Positions 51,280 to 64,000 of a DNA stretch of 64,000 nt are shown here, in pieces. The notes beneath the pieces are model-generated. The model made no database searches. It had not been told where the DNA came from and saw only the letters and a list, made by a program, of their open reading frames with translations. Numbering within the stretch: the first letter of the stretch is position 1; every line of letters begins with the position of its first letter. The position numbers and the translations under genes are program-made. Origin of the DNA: Tetrahymena elliotti 4EA (taxonomy: Eukaryota; Ciliophora; Oligohymenophorea; Hymenostomatida; Tetrahymenidae); the NCBI GenBank assembly GCA_000231825.2, contig JH720389.1:122559-186558 (forward strand), written 5' to 3'.

Positions 51280-51409
51280 TTAACTTTAAAGAACAAATTA
51301 AAAATTTCAATGACATAATTTTATGGATTTACTTTAATAATTACACTTTATAATTAAATTACTTTATTACTAATATTATTCAAAAAACTGTCTTAACCTT
51401 TATGAAAAT

Positions 51410-51830
51410 GAAGAAATTCGATAATTCAGATTTACTTCAAAACAATTATACACAAATGCCTTTTTAAATTGTAATTGCACGTTTTGTAAAAATCTTTTAA
51501 AAAAATCTTAACTTATTAAAAATTATTTAAGAAGCAAATCATAAAATATTCTAATTATAATTTTCTAATAACTTATCTAATATTGGAATTTAAATAAATA
51601 TTAAAAGTTATTTTTATTTTCGTTTACTTTGATAATATCTTAATAATTACTCTAATTTTATTTAAAAACTATTTTATTTTGAATGAAAAAGAAGAAATTT
51701 AAAATAAACTATTGTACTCAAATAATTTTTTTAATTGTGATTGAAAATTTTTTAGGAAGTAAATCCAAAAATATTTTCAATATTTTGTCTTGAAATAAAT
51801 TTTAAAAGTTATTTTTATATTAAATTTTTT
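51410..51830. repeat. Weak diverged duplication, period about 270 bp
   Basis: Shared landmarks in order: GAAGAAATT, TTTTAAATTGT/TTTTTAATTGT, AGAAGCAAATC/AGGAAGTAAATC, and TTAAAAGTTATTTTTAT at both ends. Highly diverged, so chance similarity in AT-rich DNA cannot be excluded. Confidence 0.3.
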
Positions 51831-52968
51831 TTTTGATACAAACAAGTGGAATTTCAAGATAAATTGTGGATTAATTTTAATTCAAATTCTTAGATAGTAA
51901 TAATATTTAAATGTTTGTTAAGTTTCATAACTTATTTATTTTTTAATGAATTTAATAAATTTTTTAAAAAGAAAACGAACCTATTTAAAATTTAAATTTG
52001 TACTATTTTATCTATGAAATTGAAAAGTATATTCCAATCATTTTAAAAATAGTTAAACAATTAAAATAATAAATTGACTCTTAAATAATAGATTTTTGTA
52101 AAAAAATATATTCAATAAACCTTCAAATATTTTAAATTTGTAACTTTTTTTGTTTAAAAATTTTGATTTTACATTTGCTTAAAAAATCAAAAATTTAAAT
52201 TTACTTATTTTTTAAGTCTAATTTTTACTTCAAAAATTTGTTTCAAATGAGTTCTTTTATCTTCTAATTTTTCGTTTTATTTGGTAAACTGCTCGATGAA
52301 AAATGTAGATTAATTTTTAATTGAATTTAAAAAGATTCAATAGAATTGTTAATAGGGAATTATTATTTCATGATTTTTATGATGATTTTATGAAGAATAT
52401 TTATAAAATTTTGCATTATTTCATTTTTATTTTTATAGTTTACAATATTTTTTCAAAGTAGTATTTTTTAAAAACTATGTTACAAGCTAACTAAAATACT
52501 TTGATGTTATTTAATATTTTCATAATTTTGTGGTAATTTCAATTTAATTAAAGACAATAAATACTTAAATTTTAATATAGTTAGAAACTAAGAAATTTAT
52601 TTAAATTAGTTATGGTTAAGATACAAATAATTCGTTTGCAAGAATCTATCTATCTGTGAAATTATTTATAAATAGAAATCCATAAAAAATAAATTGAAAT
52701 AAAAAAATATTCATTTGAAAATCTAATTAGATAGTAAAAGATAGACTAATTGATATTGAATAATAATTATAGACTTGTAGAAACATGAAAAATAAATTTC
52801 AATAACATAATTAACAATAATCAACTATAAAATTTTGGAAGATAGAAAAATTTTTTAAAGCTATTGTATTCAAAATAAAATAAAAGAAAAATACAATTAA
52901 ACATTTAAGATGAATGAAAAATAAATTAAATTCATAAATCAAATGAAATTAAATAAATTGTTTGTTTA

Positions 52969-53048
52969 ATCAATCATACATTAATTAATTAACTAATCAA
53001 TAAATCAATCAGTCACAATCTCACTCACTAACCAAGTCATTCATTTAT
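52969..53048. repeat. Short-period simple repeat, TCAA/ATTA/TCAC-type
   Basis: A run of 4-bp-like units (AATCAATCA, TTAATTAATTAAC, AATCAATCAGTCAC, TCACTCAC, TCATTCATTTATT) just upstream of the large Q/N-rich gene. It is the only clear microsatellite-like stretch in the window. Confidence 0.5.
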
Positions 53049-53363
53049 TTAATAACTAGCTCTTGATAATATTTGTATTGTTAAATTAAATGTAAATTTA
53101 CTAATTCAGTTTATGAATACATATAAATTTCTTTTTCTTGTAGATAGTAAATTTAAGTGTTTTTTCTTGTTATTTTTTTAATTTGATTGATAAAAGAAAA
53201 AGAAAGATAATAAATAACTCAAATTGAATTATTATATACAATCAAGATAAGCTAGAAGAAAGGAAGGGTCTGTGAATATTTTAGGATTCAATAAATTTAA
53301 AATAGAAAAAAATTTATAGATCTCAACTTTTGATAATATAGCGAAGCTCGTTAAATTTAGCAG

Positions 53364-56300
53364 ATGAGTTAATATGAAAATTAAAGAGACTAATAGCAGA
53401 TGAATTAATATCCTTTTTATAAGCATAGTACTTAAGTTAGCTATTAAAATAAAGATCATAATAAATATTAGTAGAGTTATCAAAATTAATATGAGAATTT
53501 CTTAAGAGAAGAAATAGATATCATAGATGCTTATGATAACAATCAGAACTAAGATAGGAATACTATTCAAATTGTAAGCAATTTGTCTGGCTAACATATT
53601 GATTAAGACTATAATGAAGATTACAACGAAGATAATTATGTAAATATACTTGATTAGTGTATTGATAATATTACAGATAAATAGGATTATTTTGAAAATG
53701 AGAAAATGGAAAGCCCAGGAAATTTTTCAGAAAACTATTAGAATTAAAAGAATAATAGGCAAATTAATAATTAGGTTAAATAAAACTTCAATAATGAAGA
53801 ATATTAAAATGGATTAGGATATTAGTGTTATTTGAATACAGATGATAAAATAGCAGAGTAATTAGGAGTTGTGAGAGCATAGGGCTAAGTTTTATTTGTT
53901 GATTAAGATGACACTAATTCATAATAAAATTAGATGAGTTAGCACAACAATAAACTGTCTAATGCTACAAAAAAAGCTAATTTAAATAATCCTCTTTCAA
54001 TAAATAGTTGGTGCGAAAATAATATTATTAACAACGATTTAAATGGTTGCAATTAAAAAAATTATAACTAACAAAAAAATAATTATAATGAAAGAATTAG
54101 TAGTAGTTAAAAATAATAGTATGGTATTGCTTTAGGCGAAAACTATTAACAGTATTTGTAAAATATGAGGCATGAAGATATCTTACATAATGAGTAAAAC
54201 CAGAAAAATGGAAATATTTATTAAAATGAAAATTTAGTTTCAAATTGTAAATTTGAAGGTGTTGAAAGTAGTTAGATATGTAATAGAAATACAGGAAGTT
54301 AAAATTATATAGAGAGCACCTCTTTTGTACCAAAGCTTAATATTTAAATTGTGAAATAGCATAATATACCAGCATCAAATAAATATTAATAGGGTTAAAG
54401 TAACTAATACTTACACTAAAATGCTTACTCTAACAAATTTATTTTAGATGACTAGGCATAATGCTAAATATGTTAGAATTCTCACAAAATATACTTTACA
54501 AGTGCTTAGATTGTAAGCAGACTTTATACGAAATATGCATCCTCTTAGAATTATTATTATACAAGAGATTTAAATGAAATATTAAATAATTTTAGAACGA
54601 AAGCAGCTATTTAATTTAAAGATATGACTATGTTTGATGAAGATGCAGAGTATCTTAAAAGATATTACAATCTTTCAGAATACCCAAAGAAATCTAAGCT
54701 TTTAACTGAATATTATAAATTTCATAAAGATATTCCTCGTCTTTTTATGCTGCCAGAAACATATATTTTGAATAATTTCCATGACAAAAAAAGAAGATTT
54801 GACTATTATAGAATAGCTTAGCTTATTGAAGAGGAGAATAAGAAAAATCCTGATCGCCCTCCAAAAGGTATAGTAGGAGAAAAACCTGCTCTCAGAACAA
54901 ATGAGAGCTCTGAAGAAAAGCAAGAATAAGTATAGCCATAAAAATAAGTTGAATAGTCTGAAGAACTTCTTTTAGGAGATATCAGCAGTTTTATCAATAG
55001 AGGTTAAATCGAGGATGATTAAATGATATTAGAATAAGATTTAATTGCTAATAGCAATATAGAGGATTTAGAATTAACAGATAGATTCGTTTAATGTTTG
55101 AATTTCTAAAAATAAAATGGAGGTCCAATTAATTCAGTTTCTTCTCTTAACAGCTTAAAGATTAATTAAGGATAAAAGAATAATAATTCTAGAGAAGATA
55201 AATTAAATAAAAACAACTAAGCTAACTCATAAACAAATTAAAAAGGTAAAGTAATTTCTTTATAGTAAAACGTTCAACTGCAGTCGTAAGTAGGTTCTTC
55301 ATCTTAACTTTAATAATATGAGATTTCTGCAAGTGCTTTCTTAAATTATCAAAAAAAGTTAGAATAATATAAAAATAGCAAAAAGAAAGAAAATGGCTAA
55401 ATCAATAATGCAAAATAAAGTATCCCAAGTGCCAGCAATATCATCAAATAGCAAGTACTTTCTAGTTAATAATAAATGATCCAAGAAAAAAGTAAAAAGA
55501 AAACAACACGCACTGATGCATCTTTGACTATCCACGAATTGAATTAAAAACTAGAAGAAATAGTTACTAGCCATTCACTTGTAAGCAGTCATATTGTTGA
55601 AGATGACTCAAGATAATAGTTTGATTATAGAGAATTAGATCAATTTCTTAAATTTTTAAATCAAAAAGAGAAGGAAAATTAATTTACAATAAACCCAAAT
55701 AAAATCTAGTTTAACTATTAGCCTTCTAATTAATAATAGAATCCTTAAACTTAATCTTTAAACGATTTTTAGAAGTAACTTGGTAATAAAGATACTTAAT
55801 CTCTTTTAAATACTAAAGATATTAATCTAACTAACAAGAATATCTAAATAAATAACAAAAATGACAAAAAGAACAATACAAACAATATGCAAAATTTTTA
55901 AACATAATAGATGCTCCTTCAATAAGCAATTTAACATAATAAATAAAATTCCATTTAATAAAATTTGTAATAGAATACTTAATTTTTGAATGACACATCA
56001 AGAAATAATTTAGCTTCTGCTAACAATCCTAGTAATTAATAACAAATAATTTAAAACTAATTAGCTCAATTGCAGTAAAATTAATCTAATCATTATAAAA
56101 AAATAAATGTAAAACCTTCAAAGAGTGAGATAATTAATATAGAATAATTAAAAAATAACAACATGCTCAATAATGACATGTAAATTTTAGCTATTAATGA
56201 AATGGATTTAGATAATTATGCAGCACAATAATAGTTAAATTAATAGATTTAAAATCAATAAGTAGCTAGTTATTTAAAAAACAATAACTATATAAATTAA

Positions 56301-59300
56301 AATTAATCGAAGAAAAGATTGACTCCTTAATTAAGATTAGATGATATTGAATATTTTAATGATAATAAATTAACTAATGGAAAATCTTCCCTTTAATAGT
56401 AGCATACTGGATCTGTTTCTGTAAAATTTTCACATAGAGATTCTCTCAATTCTTAACAAACTTAAAATTGTATAAGATCAGCTAGAGATTAATATCCAAC
56501 AACTACAACTAATAAGTATAATCTTAATGTAAAAGGAAGTTGTGATAGCAAATTAACAGGATTGCAAGTATAGCAAAGTAGTTAGACAACTAAATCTAAC
56601 AGTTAAACTCAATTCTAAATATTTCCTAGTAATTAAATTCAAAAAGACTAATTGATCAGTCAATCATAGAGTAAATAATCCCAGTTTGGATAGTATAATA
56701 TCAATTAATAGAGCTAATTCTAATAAGGCAGTTCTACAAAGAATAATTTCCCTAATTCAATGTCCTCAATATCAGTAGCCAATAAATTAGACACTAAGGA
56801 ATCCTAGCTATTTACTCCTCGTTAGCCTTAAATATAACCAGGAATAATTGCTTCTTCTATGTAAAAAAATCTTAACAAAGCTAACTAAGCTTTAATAAAT
56901 AAGCCCCCTCTTTCACCTAGAGATTCATTACCTAGTCCCAAAAATTCTAACTCTGCTTAGAATGAAAATTTTATTTTGGGCTCAAATACAAATAATCAAA
57001 ACTAATAAAACTAAGAAAGTTTGTCACAAAATTAAATGAATGCTAATTTTAATTCAGTTTCCTTAGATTAACAAAATCTTATCGCTAAATCAACTAAAAA
57101 CAACACAACAGTTAAAAAGAAATAAAATTAGTATTCTTAGAGCATACAGCAATAGTACGTTCATAATAACTCAAACTCTAATTAAGGTAACAATAACAGT
57201 ATCACAGTAAGTAATCAAGTTAGTTAAAATCTCCCTTCAGGCTCTATATTAAACCAATAGTAAAGTATTTCTTCAAGCTAACTCATGAATAAGAAAGGTA
57301 GTAATATGAAACAATTAAATCTGAAGTTAAAATTAGATTAACTTAATTTTTCAAAAGAAAAAACTTGTCATAATGATAATATTAGCAATAACTAAATAAT
57401 TAAAGAACCATTATCCTAAAGAAGTTGCTCTAGTAAGAATATAGATTTATAAACTCCTAAATACAATCTATATGAAATGTTTAAATAATAAATCAGCAAC
57501 TAGGCTTATGCTACAGCAATTCTAAAATCTGATTAAGTACCTCAAAAGCAATAAAATAATAAAAATATTAATTCTCACTCCACTTAAATATCTGTTTCAA
57601 ATCAAGCAATCCCATAATAATAAAAAAATGTAGCTTTCCAAATAGAATTATAGAATCAAAATCAATAAAACAAAGTAGAAATAAATAAAAATCAAACATC
57701 TTCAGCATACACAGCCTCAAATGAATAAAGTAAGTAGCAAAAACAGTAATAGTAAAATTTAACTAATTAATACCAGCCTTTTATTCTTTCTCCATCATAG
57801 TAAAAAACAACCCTTGAGAGTTTTACTTAGTAATCGCCTACATAATCATAAAATAATATTGTTAAAGTTTTATTAAATTTCAATAGTCTTTAAGCAAATC
57901 CTCAAGTTTAAGTTTAGCAATCAGGATAAGTTATACATGCATAGTAATAAAATAGCAATAATAATTCATCAAATTTAAATGGAAATTTCAACACAAATAA
58001 TAATAATTTAAATTAAGGAATACCAAGGACCACCACAAACAGTACAAATAGAAAAACTGGAGCAACATTTATTCATATAAACAGCAGTGGAAACAACATC
58101 TAGATTAACTCTCCTAAATAACAACTTGAGTAGTAGAAAAAAGTCATCAGCTAGCAAACCACAAGAAGTGAAGCTAATACAAGAAAGAACTCATAAGTAA
58201 AAACTGCTATTGAGAAATCTCACCATTCTACTGCTACAAATTCGAATGCTGCTATTCCTGCTACTAATTCAATGAATATCAACAGTAAACATGTTTCAAG
58301 AAATTCATCTCTTGAGATTAACAACAATCCAAATGTTTTACGTAAAAAGTCACCTTAATTGTTCAAATACTAATAGAAAGAAACAAAAAATGTTTATAAT
58401 TTAGTACAGTAACTTTCAAATAATTTCACATAGTCAACTCCAAAACAAACTGTCTCAGCTCGTAACTACTAAACTTAGCGTAATTCCATAAATAATTTTG
58501 ATTTCTAAAAGCCTGATATAGCTTCTCAGGCATCTCAAAATCAATTATCTATAATATAATAATCAACTCTTGTTTAATCGCCTAGCTATAATAATTCTGT
58601 AAATACAAATATAAATTAATAAATGATACAGGGCAAATAATAAACGGGTTAAATTTTTGATTCTGAAAGTAATTAAGAATAAATCGCATAGCAATTCCAA
58701 TAAAATACTCCAGTAATCAATAACTATATTTAAAATAGTTTAAAAAATAATATTTAAGCGGGTAACAATAATTAGCATTAGTTCAACCTCACACCAAATG
58801 CTTCTAATCTTTCCTAATCAGCTGTATAGCAAATACATTAATTCTAAAAGGGTTTTTCTTAAACTTAATAATTATTTAATACAAATAATGGAGTATAATA
58901 GTCAAAGATGGTGCAATCAACAATTACTAATTCTAATTCTTAAGCTTAATAAGCACAAAAAGTTAGCTCACCTCAAATAAAGAAAGTAGCAAATATGCAT
59001 AAGCATACTAAATCAGAAAATCTTATGAATCTTATAATAGAAACAAACATTTAAAATTTAAATTAATAGAATTAAATAGCTCAAACACCTTAACATTAGA
59101 TACTTTCACCTAACTCTTAATCAGCTATGTAGTCAAATACTATTAAGAAAAACCAAAAGAATTAAATTCAAGCTCTTTCACTCATGAATAATCCTAGTAT
59201 TCCATCTAATGCTACTATTACAGGTACTTCTTCTTTATAAGCACCTTCTAGCACTGCTATAAGTTATTAGCAGTAACAACATAATTAATTTTAATAATAA

Positions 59301-60053
59301 TATCAATCAGTTAGTTCTTAACAATTGTCTCCTAGATTAGTGCTAAATTAAAACTTTTAGCTTTAAAATGAAAAATAATAAAATGGATAAATTTAACAAT
59401 AAATTATAAACTAGTAAGTTTCTAATAATAATTAGTTTTTAAATAAGAAATAATCACTGGCTTCTCCTTTAAGCTCAAGAAGCACATAAATGAATTTTTA
59501 AGTTGAATTATTTAGATCTACAAATAACAGCACTAATAATAATAATAGCAACACAAACAATACAAATAGTTAGCATAATAACTATCCAAATAGTGGAGTA
59601 AATAACAATAGTAGTAGTATGAATAGCTAGCTAAATAATAACAATAATTTTAACAATAACAGCAATAATAGCACAACTTAGTAAGTTAACTCTAGCCTTA
59701 ATGCAAATAATAACTTTCCAACTGGTAGTACAAGTACAAACACAAATACATTTAATTAGCTTAATTATGCAAGCTTATCTTCATAAAATAATAGTAATAA
59801 TGTTTAGCAATTAGCTAATACAATTCTCCAATAAAATAGCATTTAGAAAAAAGGTGGCTTTGTACAGAGTTAGATTAATGGATTTTTCAGCATGTAATCT
59901 AATAACACAAAGCAAAACCCTACAAGCAGTACTGTGACTACTTGTAATAGCAATACAAATATAATCTCTAATAATTTATTAAAAACTACTTAAGATAACT
60001 CTCTCTAAGCAGCTAATATTAACAAAAAAACAAAGAAAAAGTCAATGTTTTGA
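53364..60053 (+). CDS. Very large Q/N-rich low-complexity protein with one conserved block
   Basis: One exon of 2230 codons; the frame is closed upstream by TGA at 53331, so the first ATG at 53364 (MSQYEN) is taken. It ends ...KKTKKKSMF, TGA 60051. Nearly the whole chain is Gln, Asn and Ser, with prion-like composition and basic patches (SKKKTTR, KKRLTPQLRLD). The exception is residues about 415-520, a compact ordered block: FDEDAEYLKRYYNLSEYPKK, then YYKFHKDIPRLFMLP, then HDKKRRFDYYRIAQLIEEE. Blocks of this YYKFHKDIPRLFM type recur in ciliate proteins, but I cannot name a function. Poly-Gln and poly-Asn runs mix TAA, TAG, CAA and AAT/AAC codons. No signal peptide or membrane segment. RNA-granule or scaffold roles are only suggested by composition. 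Confidence 0.9.
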
Positions 60054-60981
60054 GAATTGAAAATTTTGTTTTTTTATTCATAATGATTATAAAACAATGG
60101 GAAAAAATAAAATTGAAGTATGAACATATAAATGGTTATTGGTTTTATAAAATAAATATTAAAATTAAATTTATTTTCTTTTATATTAAATTTTTAAATT
60201 ATACTGGAAATGTATGCTTATATCAATTTAAGATGAGTAAATCATTATTTTTTTTTTAGTTTATTCTTTTACTCAATTTTTCAGCAAAATATTTAAATTA
60301 GTGAGCTTAAGGTATCAAACTTAAAATTTTCATATTATTACTTAGTTAATTAACACAATATTAGTTTAATTTATCTTTTGTGGATTTTATAAAAGAAAAA
60401 AATTTACAATTTTCATTTTATTTAGTAATTCTATTTAGGTTTTTAAGTTTTATTGTTTTTAAAAAATAAAGATATTTTTTTGTTTTTACATAAACCTTCT
60501 AATTTATATTTTCAAGCTAATAAAAATGGAGTATTTCAGATATTTTCTAAATTTCATATGAAAACAAGTAGAACTTATTATAAGAGCTATTAGCTTTACT
60601 TAACACATAAAACTTCAAATTATCTTTTTGTTTTTTGATTTTTCAAGGAAACTAGAAAGTTGTAGATAATTTTTAAATATCAAATTAAAATAAAGAAATG
60701 AAACCAAAAATGCTATCAAGGTATATTTTTTTATTTGATACATTTTAGAAATTTAACTACCAATAGAACTTAAAATAATAACAATTTTCATTAAATTATT
60801 TATAGAAATAAGACATTTAAGTATAAATTTGGAACTCTTTCAGAAAAAATGAAAAGAGGAGATAATAATTTAAGAATAATTTATAAATAATTTTAATATA
60901 ATAAATATATTAGGTGTGTGTCTGATAAAGTGATAATAATTTTTAAATAAATTTGTTATTTTTTTGGGTTTGTTGAGTAAA
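60054..60981. other. Intergenic, 928 bp, between convergent genes
   Basis: A/T-rich spacer with two convergent 3' ends. A standard-code ORF at 60050-60259 overlaps the stop of the Q/N gene in another frame and has no features. Nothing else is visible. Confidence 0.55.
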
Positions 60982-63942
60982 TCATATTTATGTTTTGATT
61001 ATATTGTCCCATTATTTTTTTACAGTAGAAATTTAAAAGACCATGTTTGGATCAATAGAATCTAATTTGAAATCTTCATCTGTAGATTTATTAAAAAGTT
61101 CATTTAATTAATTTTTGGTTAAAGAATAGATTTTATTTTTCTTGAAAACCTTGTACATTAGTTTTAGCGTTTTAGGATATTCTTTATGATACTTATAAAA
61201 GAAATCATGAATATTTTCCTTTTTAAATAACTCTTCATCATTTTTGTTTAAGATGAGGTATTAAATGCTTCTACATCCTGCATATATCTCAGAATAACGA
61301 ATCTCTTCCCAAGAAAAAGTAATGTCATTAGCATTTTTTTCGCTATTCCTATCAAAAACCAATTGTTAAGTTACTTTTAAATTTTGGTATTCAGATTGTG
61401 ATTATTGTTAAGAAAAGGATAATTGATTATTTGAATTTCCTATTGTTGATCTACATTTTTCTGAATCGCTTAATAATATTTACTTACTTTAAGTTTCTTT
61501 GTAATTTAAAGTATACTTTTTATCAAAATTTTATGTTTTTTGACTGCTTAGAATGCTTTGACTTTTTAAATTACTAGATTAAGTGTTTTCATTAGTAAAT
61601 ATTGTTTCACTTTTTAAGTATGGAATTTGTTACTATTATTCTTAACTTTATATCTATATTGAATTTTATTACTTATAGCTAGAAAGAGCATCAAGATTTT
61701 CGCTAACATTAGTACTTTTAAAGCTTGGATTATTCGAATTAAGGTATGCTTATCTTTTATCAATTTCTCCTAGATTTGTTTTTTTTACAGGAACTGACTT
61801 AATCATACTTTGATCTAGTTTGATACTATTTTAATTTATTGTGCTAACCTCTTATTCTGTACTTTCTTATATTGAATCTAATAAACCTTGTATTTAAGCA
61901 GATTTATCTTTAGAAATATCCTTTGAAAAGCATGAATCACTAGATGCTAATTTATTCATTAATTAATTGCATGTAAAGGCAGGAGTAAAATAATTCCAGT
62001 AATCTTCGGGTATAAAAGAGCTAGCTCCATAATCTATTAACATTAGTTGCAATTCGATATTATTTTATTCATTAATTTTAGATCTGATTGCTATATTTTA
62101 TGGTTTTATATCGCTATGAAAAGCTTTTTATTCAATCATCAATTCAATAGCTACAATTAGTTAATTTAAAAGACAAAAAGTTTGTTAATCATTTAGATAT
62201 ACACCTGTTCTTTCACTGTTCTTTTTTAAATCATCTAAGCTGCATAAACCCAGCTCCATGAATAATTTTTTTTAATTTTCATCATAAAAAAATAATTGTG
62301 GCATATAAAGTGATTGCAATGTTTCCATTATGTATAGTTCTTTAGCAAATACTTCAAGGCTTTTTACACTTTTTACAGCTACAGGAATTTTCAACGGTAT
62401 GTATTCAAACATATCTACAGTACTGTAGCTTCCTTCTCCAATAAAGGTTATACAACGAAAATCACTAAGTTTATGATAGGCTTTTGCATCCTTTTTAAAT
62501 AAGATTAAATTATAGGTTAATATGGAATTAATAAATAATTTAAATTTACTTGTCTTTTATATTGAAAATTTAAAAGTAGGGAAGTAATTTTACTAAAATT
62601 CCATAAGTTTGAACAATTCAAAAGAAAAGATAAATTCTATTTACACTAACTAGTGACAAGATCATTCAGATTACTTTTACTTTCACTCTTTATTTATTGT
62701 TCAGAAGGAAAATCTTTTAGATGGGTAGCGCTTTGTGGCAAGAATGGTATACTTATATTTTAATTGTCATAAACTCCTTAATTTTTCCTCATACCTTTTT
62801 TAAGTGTAAGCTAAAAAGTGTTCTATTCATTAGGTATAGCAGTAAGTTCATCTTTTTTTATTTTTAATATTTAAACTTTCTTCTTCTTTTTTTATTAAAT
62901 TTTTTCATCTTCAGCTTAGCCTTATCCTATACTCTATGTCTCTGAGATACCTTTTTATGATATTTCTTCCTTTTAATTTTCATTTGATTCATCTTCTTCT
63001 GAATCGCTTACAAAAATTGAATGTAAATAGGCATTTTGAATAGTTTCTTATTTTTTAAATTAATAAAAGCTCTATTATTTAACAGAATTTTTAATCTATG
63101 TTGACTCATCAACGAAATCATTTGTTTTCATTTTAACAAATTTGCTTTATTCTACTTAATATTTTTGCTTATTAACTAATGAGGACTAAAATTTAAGCAC
63201 ATTTTATCTTGTACTAGTTTGAAATTATTGATTATCTGTTTCATTCAATTACTTTCTCTCTTATATTGTTTGAGCTTTTTTTAAACTATCAAAGAATTCT
63301 TTATTTTCATTAGCAATAAAGGCTATTTTATCTTAATTTTACTAGTTTTATTCATTTTGAGTATTTTCTTAAGTATCTTCTTACTATTAGCTTAAATTGT
63401 CAGCATCATCTCCTATATTAGTGACAGCATATTGCTTTTATAACTTATCATTTTGATATTGCTATGGAACCTAATAGTTAATCTAATCTTGATAATATTG
63501 TTAAATAATCATATCGCCTAGATAAGCTTAATTTGGTCCATCTTCTGTTAGTAATATTTATAAAAAATGAAAAAACTTAAAAAATGAAAAGATTGAGAAT
63601 TACTCTTATTTTAAATATCATTTAAGAGGACTTAATTTTTGGATGCAATAGACTTATTTAGATACTTCATAGCCCTATCTTACATTTTAAATTAGCGATA
63701 TTAATACCTCTAGCTCATGTCATCCATTCCTTGCTTAATTATAGGTTTAATTTATTTAGGTGGAGATAGAAAATTTTAACCATTTTAATAAGCTAAATCT
63801 AACTTTTTCTATTAAAAATCTCTATTTTATGCATCAGCCCCGCCATTTTATTCACTAGATTATATGTAAAACTATTTTAATATCTTTTTACTTGATCATT
63901 TATTTACTTTTCTTTTTTAGATGTTTAATGTTTGCCATTCAT
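60982..63942 (-). CDS. Protein kinase with long N-terminal tail and an insertion in the activation segment
   Basis: 911 residues; introns at 63855-63907, 63545-63603, 62593-62646 and 62491-62549; TGA 60984-60982. Residues 1-405 are Q/K/E-rich, including an acidic SDSEEDESNEN patch and a poly-Lys KKKKKK run. The kinase domain starts near 415: GEGSYSTV glycine loop (427-434), AVKSVK with Lys449, helix-C Glu460 in AKELYIM, HSDIKPQN with catalytic Asp536 (HSD replaces HRD), and DYG at 562-564 in place of DFG. After PAFTCN (about 580) comes a Ser/Gln-rich insertion of about 210 residues with no APE motif. The C-lobe resumes at FSWEEIRYSEIYAGCRSIQY (about 800). Catalytic Lys, Glu and both Asp are kept, so activity is likely. 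The HSD/DYG pair fits a divergent ciliate kinase family. Confidence 0.88.
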
Positions 63943-64000
63943 TTTCTTAGCTTAATTATTAATGTACAATATTCCTTCAAAAAATTTTAATTAAAAAAAA

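Larger units (their letters stand above)
51280..53363. other. Intergenic, 2.1 kb
   Basis: No coding frame seen on either strand. It holds a weak diverged duplication (51410-51830) and a short-period simple repeat (52969-53048), both listed separately, and the promoter of the large Q/N-rich gene. The frame of that gene is closed upstream by TGA at 53331-53333. Confidence 0.5.

Noticed and set aside
63943..64000. Window end as a chromosome end
   Set aside because: No C4A2/G4T2 telomere repeat and no chromosome-breakage-like sequence is seen at either edge; the first gene is simply cut by the window.
1..64000. tRNA, rRNA, CRISPR or transposon content
   Set aside because: No cloverleaf with GGTTCGAATCC-like arms, no rRNA-like GC-rich block, no regularly spaced repeats and no transposase-like frame were found on either strand.

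Overview
The window is protein-coding DNA from a ciliate macronucleus, most probably an oligohymenophorean such as Tetrahymena. The evidence is extreme AT richness, intergenic DNA that is almost pure A/T, short introns with GTA...(T)AG borders, and above all a reassigned genetic code. TAA and TAG are read as glutamine and only TGA stops translation. This can be shown inside the window: the oxyanion-hole Gln and the conserved SEQQ pair of a papain-family protease, and the Gln of a GICxGxQ glutamine-amidotransferase motif, are all written TAA. Standard-code ORFs are therefore mostly fragments or antisense shadows. I re-read both strands with TGA as the only stop and spliced short introns (40-123 nt, mostly 48-62). 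All 15 models below keep a consistent frame, and their spliced lengths are multiples of three.

Layout. Positions 1-19624 (+) hold two tandem paralogous giant membrane proteins; the first lacks its 5' end. Next come an LDAH-type serine hydrolase (20052-21164, +), a PH-domain/YiiX-type permuted-papain protein (21494-23437, -), an unrecognised 470-residue protein (24059-25471, +) and a Q/N-rich coiled-coil protein (26433-28115, -). About 4 kb without a recognisable gene follows. Then come a class-I glutamine-amidotransferase-like protein (32075-33421, +), a cathepsin-L-type protease (33997-34974, -), an FKBP-type TPR co-chaperone-like protein (35888-36995, -) and a small secreted coiled-coil protein (37760-38434, -). 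An FG-repeat nucleoporin (39208-43759, -) lies just downstream, on the same strand, of a 1560-residue beta-propeller-like protein (44433-49115, -). The last part carries a DUF922-like HEXXH protein (50374-51279, +), a 2229-residue Q/N-rich protein with one compact conserved block (53364-60053, +) and a protein kinase with a large insertion in its activation segment (60982-63942, -).

No operon logic is expected: each gene has its own start and TGA stop, and they are separated by 0.3-4 kb of AT-rich DNA. The two arrangements that look meaningful are the tandem duplication of the receptor-like membrane proteins and the propeller/FG-nucleoporin neighbours. The order of the latter pair repeats the domain order of Nup214/Nup159. 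I saw no rRNA, tRNA, telomere repeat, transposon or CRISPR array.

Two caveats apply. Intron borders were chosen by eye from frame continuity and paralogue comparison, without transcript data. Family assignments rest on motifs read by eye, without a database search.
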